This document shows, piece after piece, positions 18,206 to 29,334 of a DNA stretch of 64,000 bases. The position numbers and the translations under genes are program-made. The stretch is taken from NCBI RefSeq assembly GCF_020179425.1, contig NZ_JAILYM010000001.1, forward strand, positions 682,001 to 746,000, given 5' to 3'. Each line of letters opens with the position of its first letter. Positions within the stretch are counted from its first letter, which is position 1. Origin of the DNA: Novosphingobium percolationis. Lineage in GTDB: Bacteria > Pseudomonadota > Alphaproteobacteria > Sphingomonadales > Sphingomonadaceae. Under the pieces are notes generated by a model. That model saw nothing but the letters and a program-made list of their open reading frames with translations, made no database searches and was not told where the DNA came from.

Positions 18206-20533
18206 ATGCGGCAAAAGGAACTTCGCATCGCGCTGGTCTGCTATGGCGGAATCAGCCTTGCCGTCTACATGCATGGCGTGACCAAGGAGTTGTGGCGCGC
18301 GACCCGCGCCAGCCGTGCCTTCCATCGCCCGGCACCGGATCAGGAGCCCCGCTCGACCGGCGTCGAAGCCGTCTATCGCGGCCTGTTCGAAGCCGCGCAC
18401 GACCTGCGGGGCATGAAGCTGCGCCTCCTGCCCGACATCATCTCGGGCGCGAGCGCGGGGGGCATCAACGGCGTGTTTCTGGGACAGGCGCTGGCGACGG
18501 GGCAGAGCCTTGAACCACTGACCACGCTATGGCTCGAACGCGCCGACATCGACGTGCTGCTCGATCCCGACGCCAAGCCGTGGGGGCGCTTCGCCAAGTT
18601 CTGGGCGCAGCCGATCGTGTGGTTCGTGCTGAAATGGCCGGGCAACGTGGTCTCGCGCACGGTGGCCGAGGGCACGCGCTCTGAAGTGCGGCGCAAGGTC
18701 TCGCGCCTGATCCGGGCCCGCTGGTTCGCCCCGCCGTTCAGCGGAATCGGCTTTTCACGCCTGATCGCCGAGGCATTGGACGCCATGGCAACGGCCGGTG
18801 CGGACGGCGGGCCGGTACTGCCCGAAGGCCACCCGCTCGACTTGTTGGTGACGGCGACCGATTTCAACGGCCACCTCGAGGAACTGCGGCTCAACAGCCC
18901 GGCGCAAGTGGTGGAAAGCGAACACCGCCTCGCCATCGCCTTCCGCCGCGCTGCAGGCGGCCCCGGCACACACGACCTTGCGCCCTGCCCCGACATGGTC
19001 TTCGCCGCGCGCGCCACTGCAAGCTTTCCCGGCGCTTTTCCGCCGCTGACCGTGGCCGAGATCGACCAGCTGGTCGATGAACGCGGGCTCGGCTGGCCGG
19101 GCCGCGAAGCGTTCCTGCGCCGGATCATGCCCAGCCGCTGGAAGCGCGGGCATATCGACGGGGCCGCGCTCGTCGATGGTGCGGTGCTGGTCAATCGTCC
19201 CTTCGCGCAGGCCATGGGCGTGCTGCGCGACCGCCCCGCACAGCGCGAGGTCGACCGCCGTTTCGTCTATATCGACCCAAGCCCCGACCACATGCGCATC
19301 GCGCCCAAGGGCGGCGCGACGGTCGGCTTCTTCTCGGCGATTTTCGGCTCCCTCTCCTCGATCCCGCGCGAACAGCCGATCCGCGACAACCTCGAAGCCC
19401 TGGAGCAGCAATCGCGCGAGCGGGGGCGGATGCGCGCGATCGTCGATGCCTTGCGGCCCGAGATCGAGGACGCGGTGGAAAAGCTGTTCGGCTACACGCT
19501 GTTCTTCGATTCCCCCACGCTCAAACGGCTGACCGGCTGGCGCAACAAGGCGCAGCAAGCCGCCGCCGAACAGGCAGGCTTCGCCTTTCACGGCTATGCG
19601 CAGGTCAAGCTGGCCGGGATCGTGTCCGACCTTGCCGAACTGGTCTGCGAAGCCGCGCCGGACGCCGCCACGCGTCCCGCCGTGGAATCGGCGCTGTGGC
19701 GACACCTGTCCGCGCAAGGGCTCGACCACCTCGCCGAACTGCGCGGCGGGGCGCGGGCAGACGCGATCGCCTTCTTTCGCAGCCACGACCTGTCCTTCCG
19801 TATCCGCCGCCTCAAGCTGCTCGCGCGCCGCCTGACCTACGACTGGGACGAGGCCGAAGGCGTCGCCCCCGCCGATCGCGAAGCGGCGCGCGACATGGTC
19901 TACCGCGCGCAGGCGCTTTATCAGGGGCGCGAGACGGTTGCGGGCCTTGGCCCCGGATTTACCGAGACCGCCGCCGTCGCCACCTCCGATCCCGCCGCCG
20001 TCCTGGCCGCCATCGCCGCGCGACGCGACCTGATGGGTATCGACCTTCAGGTCGACGCGATGATCGTCGCCGCGCTCGAAGCGATGAGCAAGCCGCTGCG
20101 GCGACGCTTTCTCCACGCCTATCTGGGCTTTCCGTTCTACGACGTGGCCACGCTGCCGTTGCTGCAGGGCGAAGGCCTGGGCGAGTTCGATCCGGTCAAG
20201 GTCGATCGCATCTCGCCCGACGATGCCACCTCGATCCGGCCGGGCGGTACCTTCGCCTGCCTGCGCGGGGTGGAATTCTTCAACTTCGGCGCGTTCTTCA
20301 GCCGCGCCTATCGCGAAAACGACTACCTGTGGGGCCGCCTGCACGGGGCCGAGCGCATGATCGACCTGATCGCCTCGACGGTCGAACCCACGCTGCCGAA
20401 CGATGTCGTGCGCCGGTTCAAGCGCGATGCGTTCCTGGCGATCCTCGACGAAGAAAAGGCCCGCCTCGTTGCCGAGCCGGGCCTTGTCGAAGGGATCGAA
20501 CGCGAAGTGCGCGCCGCTTTCGCGGACGCCTGA
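18206..20533 (+). CDS. Patatin-like phospholipase/acylhydrolase
   Basis: This gene encodes 775 residues. The start MRQKELRIALVCYGGISLAVYMHGVTKELW is the highly conserved beginning of the large patatin-related family, which fixes the ATG at 18206. The catalytic dyad is visible: Ser83 in the elbow GASAGG, and Asp in DGAVLVNRPF near residue 323. The long C-terminal half (about 400-775), partly helical, is specific to this family and uncharacterised. It probably hydrolyses membrane acyl lipids at the cytoplasmic face. There is no signal peptide. It is monocistronic and converges with dnaJ only three bases after its stop. Confidence 0.88.
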   Translation: MRQKELRIALVCYGGISLAVYMHGVTKELWRATRASRAFHRPAPDQEPRSTGVEAVYRGLFEAAHDLRGMKLRLLPDIISGASAGGINGVFLGQALATGQSLEPLTTLWLERADIDVLLDPDAKPWGRFAKFWAQPIVWFVLKWPGNVVSRTVAEGTRSEVRRKVSRLIRARWFAPPFSGIGFSRLIAEALDAMATAGADGGPVLPEGHPLDLLVTATDFNGHLEELRLNSPAQVVESEHRLAIAFRRAAGGPGTHDLAPCPDMVFAARATASFPGAFPPLTVAEIDQLVDERGLGWPGREAFLRRIMPSRWKRGHIDGAALVDGAVLVNRPFAQAMGVLRDRPAQREVDRRFVYIDPSPDHMRIAPKGGATVGFFSAIFGSLSSIPREQPIRDNLEALEQQSRERGRMRAIVDALRPEIEDAVEKLFGYTLFFDSPTLKRLTGWRNKAQQAAAEQAGFAFHGYAQVKLAGIVSDLAELVCEAAPDAATRPAVESALWRHLSAQGLDHLAELRGGARADAIAFFRSHDLSFRIRRLKLLARRLTYDWDEAEGVAPADREAARDMVYRAQALYQGRETVAGLGPGFTETAAVATSDPAAVLAAIAARRDLMGIDLQVDAMIVAALEAMSKPLRRRFLHAYLGFPFYDVATLPLLQGEGLGEFDPVKVDRISPDDATSIRPGGTFACLRGVEFFNFGAFFSRAYRENDYLWGRLHGAERMIDLIASTVEPTLPNDVVRRFKRDAFLAILDEEKARLVAEPGLVEGIEREVRAAFADA

Positions 20534-20536
20534 CGC

Positions 20537-21664
20537 TTATTCGGTCAGGTCGCTCCACACGTCCTTGATGCGTTCGAAAAAGCCCTTGGATTGCGGGCAT
20601 TCCTCCCCGGTTTCGGTCGCCTGGAATTCGCGCAGCAGTTCCTTCTGGCGCGCAGAAAGCTTCGACGGCGTTTCGACCTGGATCTCGATCACCAGATCAC
20701 CTGCGCCACGCGCCTGCAGCACCGGCATCCCGGCGCCGCGCTTGCGCAACTGCTTGCCTGACTGGATGCCAGCCGGAATGTCGATCTGGTGGCGTTCGCC
20801 ATCGAGGCCGGGAATCTCGATCGAGCCGCCCAGCGCCGCCGTGGTGAAGCTGATCGGCGCGCGGGTGAGCAATGTCGTGCCTTCCCGTTCGAACACGCGG
20901 TGCCGCTTGATGTGGAGGAAGATGTAGAGATCGCCCGGCGGCGCACCGAACGGCCCCGCCTCGCCCTTTCCGGCAAGGCGAATGCGCGTGCCGTTGTCGA
21001 CGCCCGGCGGAATCGTGACTTCAAGCTTCTGCTCGGCATCGACGCGGCCTTCGCCCCGGCAATGCTTGCACGGCTTTTCGATCACCTCGCCCCGGCCGTG
21101 GCAGGTGGGGCACGGCCGTTCGACCATGAAAAAGCCCTGCTGCGCACGGACCTTGCCATGCCCGCCGCACAAGTTGCAGCGCCGCGCCGACGTGCCCGGC
21201 TGCGCGCCCGAACCCTCGCACGGTTCGCACTTCTGCGAAATTTCGACCGCGATTTCGGCCTGTTTGCCATGGAAGGCGTCTTCGAGACTGATCTCCATGT
21301 CGTAGCGCAAGTCCGCGCCACGGCGGGCCTGCTGACGTCCGCCGCCGAACCCGCCGCCGAAGATGCTTTCGAAGATATCGCCGAGATCGCCGAAGTCGCC
21401 GCCGCCGAATCCGCCACCGCCGCCTGTACCGCCTTGCTGGAACGCAGCATGGCCATAACGGTCATAGGCCGCGCGCTTCTGGGGATCTGAGAGGCAGCCG
21501 TACGCCTCGTTGATCTGCTTGAACTTCGCCTCGCTCTCGGCACATCCCGGATTCTTGTCCGGGTGGAACTTCATGGCGAGCTTGCGATAGGCGGACTTGA
21601 GCGTCTTGTCGTCCGCGGTGCGCTCGACCTCGAGCAGCTCGTAGAAATCAATCTCGGCCGACAT
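20537..21664 (-). CDS. dnaJ: Molecular chaperone DnaJ
   Basis: DnaJ has 375 residues. The J-domain with HPD ([10 protein letters not shown], about residues 30-40) leads to a Gly/Phe-rich linker, then four zinc-finger repeats [24 protein letters not shown] and CKHCRGEG, and the C-terminal substrate-binding region. It stimulates DnaK ATPase and delivers clients. The start at 21664 is chosen for its AGGGAACC ribosome site and because [13 protein letters not shown] is the normal family start. It lies 71 bp after dnaK and is presumably co-transcribed with it. Confidence 0.96.
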   Translation of the reverse strand: MSAEIDFYELLEVERTADDKTLKSAYRKLAMKFHPDKNPGCAESEAKFKQINEAYGCLSDPQKRAAYDRYGHAAFQQGGTGGGGGFGGGDFGDLGDIFESIFGGGFGGGRQQARRGADLRYDMEISLEDAFHGKQAEIAVEISQKCEPCEGSGAQPGTSARRCNLCGGHGKVRAQQGFFMVERPCPTCHGRGEVIEKPCKHCRGEGRVDAEQKLEVTIPPGVDNGTRIRLAGKGEAGPFGAPPGDLYIFLHIKRHRVFEREGTTLLTRAPISFTTAALGGSIEIPGLDGERHQIDIPAGIQSGKQLRKRGAGMPVLQARGAGDLVIEIQVETPSKLSARQKELLREFQATETGEECPQSKGFFERIKDVWSDLTE

Positions 21665-21735
21665 TGCGGTTCCCTGCATAGACAACCCGCCGCCCACGGA
21701 TCTGACGCGAGCGGCGGGCTGGTTTCATCGCAACA

Positions 21736-23643
<1,908 letters not shown>

Positions 23644-23731
23644 GGTTTCCCCAATTCCTTCCAAAAGAGACACCGCGAGACCTGTCGCCCCCCTGCCGGG
23701 CGGGCGGCGTTGTGCGGCTCCGACGAGGGGC

Positions 23732-23760
23732 GATATAGGTGCGCTTCGACTTGGCACAAG
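23732..23760 (-). promoter_or_regulatory. Candidate dnaK promoter
   Basis: Reading toward dnaK, CTTGTG (23760-23755) is followed after 17 bases by TATATC (23737-23732), about 90 bp before the ATG. The CTTG -35 start and CCTATAT -10 resemble alphaproteobacterial heat-shock (RpoH) promoters, but a sigma-70 reading is also possible. No CIRCE inverted repeat was seen here. Confidence 0.35.
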
Positions 23761-23810
23761 GGCTCGGCCGCACTAGGTCAGGAACTCTCTTTCGAATGGA
23801 GTGGAAACCT

Positions 23811-24350
23811 ATGCGCGCCCAGTATCTTGCCCTTGGCTCGGCCCTTGGCTCAGCTATTGTCCTTGCGCTGGCGGCATGCAGCGAAAAGCCCGCGCAGGCT
23901 CCTGATGCGACCGCATCGGCTCCCGCTGCGGCAGGCCCGGAGGCCGCGCCCGGCATCACCGTTTCCGACGCCACGGTGCGCCTGCCCGCCGTTCCGGGCA
24001 ACCCCGGCGTCGCCTATTTCACCATCGCGCAAGGATCGGGCGCACCGCGCAAGGTGGCCGCCATCCACGTCGATGGCGTCGAGCGCGCCGAAATGCACGA
24101 AAGCGCCATGAAGAACGGCGTTTCGACCATGGGCGCGGTCAGCGAAGTGGCGCTCGAACCCGGCAAGACCGTCCAGTTCGCGCCCGGCGGCTACCACGTC
24201 ATGCTGTTCGGGCTGGCCGACACGGTGAAAGCGGGCGGCACGGCGGAACTGACGGTCACGCTCGACAACGGCGACAAGGTCAGCGTCTCGGCCAAGGTCG
24301 AAGGCGTGGGCGGCGGTGATGCCATGGGCGATCATGCCATGAAGATGTGA
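23811..24350 (+). CDS. Periplasmic copper chaperone PCu(A)C lipoprotein
   Basis: This gene encodes 179 residues. A lipoprotein signal with lipobox LAAC (Cys23) is followed by an Ala/Pro linker and the PCuAC cupredoxin-like domain. The Cu(I) ligands are visible as MHESAM, later M in VSTMG, and HVM in APGGYHVMLFGL. The C-terminal tail adds MGDHAMKM, further Met/His likely to bind copper. The family delivers copper to cytochrome oxidase (CuA/CuB sites). The start at 23811 is preferred because it places a compact signal peptide directly after a GTGGAAA ribosome site; upstream in-frame Mets overlap the dnaK promoter region. Confidence 0.87.
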   Translation: MRAQYLALGSALGSAIVLALAACSEKPAQAPDATASAPAAAGPEAAPGITVSDATVRLPAVPGNPGVAYFTIAQGSGAPRKVAAIHVDGVERAEMHESAMKNGVSTMGAVSEVALEPGKTVQFAPGGYHVMLFGLADTVKAGGTAELTVTLDNGDKVSVSAKVEGVGGGDAMGDHAMKM

Positions 24351-24352
24351 GG

Positions 24353-24826
24353 ATGGCCGACAATTCCGAACGCGCGCTGACGCCCGGCGAATGCGCGCTC
24401 GTGTGCAGCGTGTTCGGCGAAGCCATCGCGCTGGAGCCGGTCCGCCTGAAACGCCGCCGGTTCTTCCCCTTCCAGCCGCGCGGCACGGTGATGGCCCCGA
24501 TGGGCCACATCCATTTCCACCCCCGCGGCCCGCACTGGCGCGAAGACTTCGCGCTCGCGCCACTATCGCTGCAAGGGCTGTTCATCCACGAGATGGTCCA
24601 CGTCTGGCAGACCCAGCAAAGAGGCCGCTGGTGGCTGCCACTGATGCGCCACCCCTTCTGCCGCTACGACTATCGCTTCGTGCCCGGCAAACCGTTCGGA
24701 GCCTATGGCATCGAACAGCAGGCAGAGATCGTGCGGCATTGGTTTTTGGCACGGCACGGATTCAGGCACGACCACGCTCCGTCTCACGAAGCATTCGCTC
24801 GCCTAATACCGTTTACGAATAGTTGA
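24353..24826 (+). CDS. Vgr-related small protein with HExxH-like motif
   Basis: This gene encodes 157 residues, starting three bases after the copper-chaperone stop. A GTG overlapping that stop is an alternative. The core LQGLFIHEMVHVWQTQ contains HEMVH, an HExxH arrangement that could bind zinc. The flanking MGHIHFHPRGPHW and YGIEQQAEIVRHW are rich in His, Trp and Glu. Sphingomonad homologues are annotated as Vgr-related or hypothetical, but there is no true VgrG spike domain. It may be a minimal metallopeptidase-like protein; activity is unproven. It is co-directional and probably co-transcribed with the copper chaperone. Confidence 0.65.
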   Translation: MADNSERALTPGECALVCSVFGEAIALEPVRLKRRRFFPFQPRGTVMAPMGHIHFHPRGPHWREDFALAPLSLQGLFIHEMVHVWQTQQRGRWWLPLMRHPFCRYDYRFVPGKPFGAYGIEQQAEIVRHWFLARHGFRHDHAPSHEAFARLIPFTNS

Positions 24827-24841
24827 GATGATTTCCGTAGT

Positions 24842-25324
24842 ATGCTCATCATGAGCGCGATTGATACCGACTTGCAACTTCACCTTCGCCGCAGCCAGTG
24901 CATCGACGCCTTTGTTGCAATCGAATTCGAAGTCTCGGCCATCAATGCGAGGCTTTGCCCCGGCCACGACAGCGAACTGATTTCCCAGAAGATCAAGCGG
25001 CTAAAAGCCGTGGCCGCGAGTTCGAACTACTCGAAAAAGCAGCGCGCTACTGTCCATGAAGTACTGCCGGAAATCGAGGCAATCCTCCCGCTGCGGCACG
25101 ATCTGGTTCACGGCACGCTGTCGGTGCTAAAGGCCCCGGACCTGACGATCGCGGCGTTCGTCAACATTCGCGAGACGACCAAGCTCGGCTCCACCGCACG
25201 ATTGTTCACGGCCAGTTCGCTGGAGGAACTTGCCCAGCAAGCCAAGACTCTGGCCGCGAGACTGAGGGCAGCAGCCGAAAAGCCGCGAACGCCCCAGCCC
25301 AACGCCTCGACAGAGGCGTCCTAG
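24842..25324 (+). CDS. Small helical protein with possible HEPN RX4H motif
   Basis: This gene encodes 160 residues, mostly alpha-helical; an ATG at 24851 is an alternative start. Residues 85-90 read RHDLVH, an R-x4-H arrangement as in HEPN-domain ribonucleases and toxins, preceded by a long helix and by LPEIEAILPL. The tail is Pro/Ala-rich and disordered. The codon use and local base composition look less GC-rich than neighbours. No antitoxin-like partner is evident next to it, so a toxin role is only a suggestion. Its TAG stop shares the tetramer CTAG with the stop of the convergent lipoprotein gene. Confidence 0.55.
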   Translation: MLIMSAIDTDLQLHLRRSQCIDAFVAIEFEVSAINARLCPGHDSELISQKIKRLKAVAASSNYSKKQRATVHEVLPEIEAILPLRHDLVHGTLSVLKAPDLTIAAFVNIRETTKLGSTARLFTASSLEELAQQAKTLAARLRAAAEKPRTPQPNASTEAS

Positions 25325-25575
25325 CACCGCACGCGATATTCGTATCCGTTGCTGTCGCGGCGATAGCAGCGACCGTTCTTCTTGATCAGCGCGCCCACCG
25401 CGCCGCCCGCTGCCGCACCGATCGCGGCGCCCGTGGCGACATCGCCGCCCGTCGCAGCGCCGATCAGCGCGCCACCCGCACCACCGGCCAGCGCGCCCTC
25501 GCCCGCATAGTTGCTGGCGCAGCCGCCGAGCGCCAAAGCGCCCGCGACCACCGGAATCCACAATTTCGAAGCCAT
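25321..25575 (-). CDS. Glycine-zipper outer-membrane lipoprotein (SlyB/17 kDa-like)
   Basis: This gene encodes 84 residues. The signal peptide ends in lipobox LGGC (Cys19). The mature part is a glycine zipper (GALAGGAGGALIGAATGGD, GAAIGAAAGGAVGALI), and the C-terminus contains RCYRRDSNGYEYRVRC with two Cys. The start MASKLWIPVVAG at 25575 has an AGGAG site; the frame continues ten codons upstream without support. Glycine-zipper lipoproteins are usually anchored in the outer membrane and help envelope integrity. Confidence 0.75.
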   Translation of the reverse strand: MASKLWIPVVAGALALGGCASNYAGEGALAGGAGGALIGAATGGDVATGAAIGAAAGGAVGALIKKNGRCYRRDSNGYEYRVRC

Positions 25576-25651
25576 CTTGGTTCTCCTCGCAGCCCCCATG
25601 CACAAGGACTACGAGTAGACGGGCGCGCTGGTTCCCGCGCAGCCCTTCCGA

Positions 25652-26224
25652 TCAATCCGGCTTCTTGGCCACCGCCACCATCGCGGGCCGCAGCAGGCGG
25701 TCCTTGATCATGTAGCCCGCCTGCAGTTCCTGGATCACCACGCCCGGCTCGACATCGGCCGAGGGGATTTCCAGCATCGCCTGATGCTGGTGCGGGTCGA
25801 GCGGCAGCCCCTTGGCGGCGATGCGCACGATGCCGTGGCTACCGAACACCTTCTCGATCTCGCGTCCCGTGGCTTCAAGCCCGGTCACGAGGTTCTTCAT
25901 CTTGTCGTCCTCGCGCAGGTCTGCGGGGATCGAATCCAGCGCACGCGAAAGGTTGTCCGCCACCGACAGGATATCGCGCGCGAACGACGTCGCCGCATAA
26001 GCGCGCGCGTCGGCGATGTCCTTTTCCATGCGACGGCGCAGGTTCTGCGTTTCGGCGCGGGCATAGAGCACGTCCTGCTGCGCCGTTTCGAGTTCGGCGC
26101 GCACGGCGTCGAGTTCGACGGTCGATGCGGTTTCGTCTTCCCTGCCCAGCACCAGTTCCTCGGGAACGCCCTCGAGTTCGGCCTTCACCTCGGCATCCTG
26201 CGGGCGCGTCTCGTTCTCGGTCAT
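25652..26224 (-). CDS. grpE: Nucleotide exchange factor GrpE
   Basis: GrpE has 190 residues. An acidic N-terminus and long coiled-coil helix (AELETAQQDVLYARAETQNLRRR) precede the four-helix/beta-wing region with LLRPAMVAVAKKPD at the end. GHGIV/GLPLDPHQHQAML marks the beta-wing that pries ADP from DnaK. The ATG at 26224 overlaps the hrcA TGA as ATGA, so both are made from one mRNA with coupled translation. Upstream in-frame sequence lies inside hrcA. Confidence 0.95.
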   Translation of the reverse strand: MTENETRPQDAEVKAELEGVPEELVLGREDETASTVELDAVRAELETAQQDVLYARAETQNLRRRMEKDIADARAYAATSFARDILSVADNLSRALDSIPADLREDDKMKNLVTGLEATGREIEKVFGSHGIVRIAAKGLPLDPHQHQAMLEIPSADVEPGVVIQELQAGYMIKDRLLRPAMVAVAKKPD

Positions 26225-27285
26225 TTTCTGGAAAATCCGTCCTGTGCGATGAGTTTGCTCAAGCTCTGAGCGGTGAAGTCCACCATGGGGACGACGCGCG
26301 CATAATTCAACCGAGTCGGCCCGATTACCCCCACCACGCCGAGCACGCGGCCCTCGCCATCGCGCCAAGGCGAGGCAATGACGGACGAGCCCGAAAGCGA
26401 GAACAACCGGTTCTCGCTGCCGATGAAGATGCGCGCGCTTTCAGCCTCGCGCGCGGCATCGAGGACGCCTGCAATGGATTCGGCGCTTTCGAGTTCGTCG
26501 AGCAGTTGCCGCACACGCTCGATGTCGTGGAGCGCCGCTTCGTCGAGCAGGTTGGCCTGCCCGCGCACCACCAGCACCGGGCGCTGCGCCGCGTCGAACG
26601 ACCAGACGGCAAGCCCGCGCTGCACCAGATCCGCACTCACGGCATCGAGCGCCGAACGCCCGCCCGCGATCTCGCCCCGGATAGCCGCCGCCGCTTCGCC
26701 CAGCGTGCGCCCGGCCAGCCGGCTGGTGAGATAGTTCGACGCCTGCTCCAGCGTCGAAGCCGACGCCTGCGCGGGCAAGTCGATCACCCGGTTCTCGACA
26801 CTGCCGTCCTCGCCCACCAGCACGGTCAGCGCACGCAAGGGCCCCAGCGATACGAACGATATCTGCACCAGCCGCGCTTCACGGCGCGGTACCATGATCA
26901 CGCCCGCACCCGCAGAAAGGTCCGACAGGGCCGATGTCGCAGCCGCCAGCGCCGCCTCGATCGTGCCGCCGCTCGCCAATCCGCGCTCGATCTGCTCGCG
27001 ATCGGCCAGTGAAGGTTCGGCCACCTGCATGATGCCGTCGACGAACAGGCGCAGGCCCACCTCGGTCGGCAAGCGGCCCGCGCTGGTGTGCGGCGCGGCG
27101 AGCAATCCCGCGTCCTGCAATTCCTGCAAGACCGATCGGATCGAGGCGGGCGAGAGGTTGACCGCCCCCGATCCGGCGAGCGTCTTCGACCCCACCGGAT
27201 GGCCGCTGGCGATATAGCCTTCGACCACCAGCCGGAAGATGTCCCGCGCGCGGGCGGAGAGTTCGGAGAGCGTCGGGCCGGTCAT
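26221..27285 (-). CDS. hrcA: Heat-inducible transcription repressor HrcA
   Basis: HrcA has 354 residues. An N-terminal winged helix ([64 protein letters not shown]) is followed by the GAF-like dimerisation domain, closing with [18 protein letters not shown], the family signature. It represses class I heat-shock genes by binding CIRCE operators, typically at groESL, which is not in this window. The GGAGGACGAC site and the family-typical start select the ATG at 27285 over the much longer frame. It is divergent from rph. Confidence 0.95.
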   Translation of the reverse strand: MTGPTLSELSARARDIFRLVVEGYIASGHPVGSKTLAGSGAVNLSPASIRSVLQELQDAGLLAAPHTSAGRLPTEVGLRLFVDGIMQVAEPSLADREQIERGLASGGTIEAALAAATSALSDLSAGAGVIMVPRREARLVQISFVSLGPLRALTVLVGEDGSVENRVIDLPAQASASTLEQASNYLTSRLAGRTLGEAAAAIRGEIAGGRSALDAVSADLVQRGLAVWSFDAAQRPVLVVRGQANLLDEAALHDIERVRQLLDELESAESIAGVLDAAREAESARIFIGSENRLFSLSGSSVIASPWRDGEGRVLGVVGVIGPTRLNYARVVPMVDFTAQSLSKLIAQDGFSRK

Positions 27286-27385
27286 GTCGTCCTCCAATTT
27301 AGCCCCGCCCCTTGCAGGCTCAAGGGCAATGCGCCAGAGGCTTTCGCCAAATTCGTCATTCACCGTTTTTCCGAGGGAATATTCC

Positions 27386-28102
27386 ATGCGACCTTCAGGC
27401 CGTGCCGCCGATGAAATGCGCGCCATCTCGATCGAGACCGGCTTCACCAAGCACGCCGAAGGTTCGGTGCTGATCGGCTTTGGCGATACCAAGGTGCTCG
27501 TCACCGCCTCGATCGAAGAGCGCGTGCCGCCGTTCCTGCGCGGCAAGGGCGAAGGCTGGGTGACGGCCGAATATTCGATGCTGCCCCGCGCCACGCACAC
27601 CCGTGGCAGCCGCGAAGCGGCCAAGGGCAAGCAGTCGGGCCGCACGCAGGAAATCCAGCGCCTGATCGGCCGTTCCTTGCGCGCCGTGACCGATCTCAAG
27701 AAGCTCGGCGAACGCCAGATCACGCTCGACTGCGACGTGATCCAGGCCGACGGCGGCACCCGCACCGCCTCGATCTCGGGCGCTTGGGTGGCGCTGCGCC
27801 TTGCCGTGCAGAAGCTGATGGATGCAGGCGCGATCAAGGAAGACCCGCTGACCCGCAAGGTGGCCGCCATCTCCTGCGGCATCCACAACGGCAACCCGGT
27901 GCTCGATCTCGACTACATCGAGGATTCCTCGGCCGACGCCGACGCCAACTTCGTGCTGATCGAAGGCGGCCACATCGCCGAAGTTCAGGCGACCGCCGAA
28001 GGTGCGACCTACGACGAGGAAGGCCTGCTGCGCCTGCTGCGCCTTGCCCGCATGGGCTGCACCGAAATCTTCGCGGCGCAGGAAAAGGCCGTTTCGCGGT
28101 GA
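27386..28102 (+). CDS. rph: Ribonuclease PH
   Basis: This 238-residue phosphorolytic 3' exonuclease trims tRNA 3' ends. Signatures include [79 protein letters not shown] and [15 protein letters not shown]. The start at 27386 follows CGAGGGAA. The rdgB gene begins on the last bases of rph (GTGA), a gene pair conserved in alphaproteobacteria. Confidence 0.97.
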   Translation: MRPSGRAADEMRAISIETGFTKHAEGSVLIGFGDTKVLVTASIEERVPPFLRGKGEGWVTAEYSMLPRATHTRGSREAAKGKQSGRTQEIQRLIGRSLRAVTDLKKLGERQITLDCDVIQADGGTRTASISGAWVALRLAVQKLMDAGAIKEDPLTRKVAAISCGIHNGNPVLDLDYIEDSSADADANFVLIEGGHIAEVQATAEGATYDEEGLLRLLRLARMGCTEIFAAQEKAVSR

Positions 28103-28722
28103 ACAGGCTGGCCCCCGGCAAGCTGATCATCGCCACGCACAACAAGGGCAAGCTCAGGGAAATCCAGGCCCTGCTCGCGCCCTACGGCATGGAATGCCTC
28201 GCTGCCGGGGACCTTGGGCTGCCCGAGCCGGAAGAGACCGGCACGACTTTCGCCGAAAATGCGCTGATCAAGGCGCATGCGGCGGCGCAGGCTGCGCAAT
28301 TGCCCGCACTGGCCGATGATTCCGGCCTGTGCGTGGTGGCGCTCGATGGCGCGCCGGGCGTCTACACGGCCGACTGGGCCGAGGCCGCCCCCTTCGAAGG
28401 TGGGCCGGGGCGCGACTGGTACATGGCAATGGGCAAGGTCGAAGGAAAGCTCGCGGGCAAGGGCCCCGAAACGCCGCGCGACTGCTGGTTTTCCTGCACG
28501 CTGGCGATCGCCTGGCCCGATGGTACGGAAGCGGTCTACGAAGGCCGCGCGCCGGGCACGCTGACGTGGCCGCCGCGGGGCACGATGGGTTTCGGCTATG
28601 ACCCGGTGTTCGTACCCATGGGCGATACGCGCACGTTCGCCGAGCTCGACCCTGCCGAAAAGCACGCGATCAGCCACCGTGCCGATGCCTTCGCGAAGCT
28701 CGTCGCCGAACAGTTCGCCTAG
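28099..28722 (+). CDS. rdgB: XTP/dITP diphosphatase (non-canonical purine NTP pyrophosphatase)
   Basis: RdgB has 207 residues. The N-terminal [19 protein letters not shown] and [25 protein letters not shown] motifs, and [12 protein letters not shown] with [11 protein letters not shown] at the end, identify the house-cleaning enzyme that removes dITP, XTP and similar nucleotides. The start is a GTG sharing bases with the rph stop (GTGA); no ATG is available close by. Its TAG stop overlaps the stop of the convergent CAP-domain gene within one CTAG. Confidence 0.95.
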   Translation: MNRLAPGKLIIATHNKGKLREIQALLAPYGMECLAAGDLGLPEPEETGTTFAENALIKAHAAAQAAQLPALADDSGLCVVALDGAPGVYTADWAEAAPFEGGPGRDWYMAMGKVEGKLAGKGPETPRDCWFSCTLAIAWPDGTEAVYEGRAPGTLTWPPRGTMGFGYDPVFVPMGDTRTFAELDPAEKHAISHRADAFAKLVAEQFA

Positions 28723-29309
28723 GGCACCCGTTCGCCTTCGACATTGCCGGTCGGGTAGTAGCGGCAGACCAGCACGTCGCTCTGGCGGTTGTGCGCGATG
28801 CCGCAGCCCAATTCGCGTGTATCGGGCCAGATCAGCTGGGTGTAATGCCCCACATCGATCCAGTCGCCCGTCGCCGACACGTCAGGGAACGTGCCGGGCG
28901 TGAAATCCTTGCGTTCGTCGATGAAGCCGTCGACCATCTCCTGCGGGGAAAAGTCGCCCTTGGACCCCATCCAGAGGTTTTCGCCGATGTTGACCCGCTC
29001 GGAATTGTCGGAATGCTCAAGGTCGTCGATGCGGGCGAGCTGCTCTGCCCAGTTGCGGGCTTCCTCGGCAAGATTTTCGCTCCATTCCAAGGGCTTCAGC
29101 CCAAGGCGCAGGCGCTCTGCGTTGTGCGCGTCCAGCAGTTGCCGCTCGACCATGTCGCCTCTGGCGGAATCGCGCGCGATCTGCGCCGTTGGCGGGTCGC
29201 CGACGGCGGAATTGTCCCGGGCGTTGGCGGGGCCGAAATTTGCCGTCAACAGCAAAAGCCCCATCGAGGCGGACCGCGCCCCGTTCCAGGCAACCATCGA
29301 AGTTCCCAA
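28719..29309 (-). CDS. Exported CAP/SCP-domain protein
   Basis: This gene encodes 196 residues. A signal peptide ends near PANA (about residue 30) and is followed by a CAP (CRISP/antigen-5/PR-1) domain. Landmarks are [34 protein letters not shown], and GHYTQLIW with ELGCGIA and [11 protein letters not shown]. Conserved His/Glu residues of the CAP cavity (HNAER, GENL, GHYTQ) are present. Bacterial CAP proteins are secreted and their activity is poorly known. An ATG at 29297 is another possible start. It is divergent from hemW. Confidence 0.87.
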   Translation of the reverse strand: MGTSMVAWNGARSASMGLLLLTANFGPANARDNSAVGDPPTAQIARDSARGDMVERQLLDAHNAERLRLGLKPLEWSENLAEEARNWAEQLARIDDLEHSDNSERVNIGENLWMGSKGDFSPQEMVDGFIDERKDFTPGTFPDVSATGDWIDVGHYTQLIWPDTRELGCGIAHNRQSDVLVCRYYPTGNVEGERVP

Positions 29310-29334
29310 TACAAACCTTTGTTAAGAAAACGAG

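Noticed and set aside
23644..27385. CIRCE operator near dnaK or hrcA
   Set aside because: I looked for TTAGCACTC-N9-GAGTGCTAA and saw no match; the repressor probably acts on genes outside the window.
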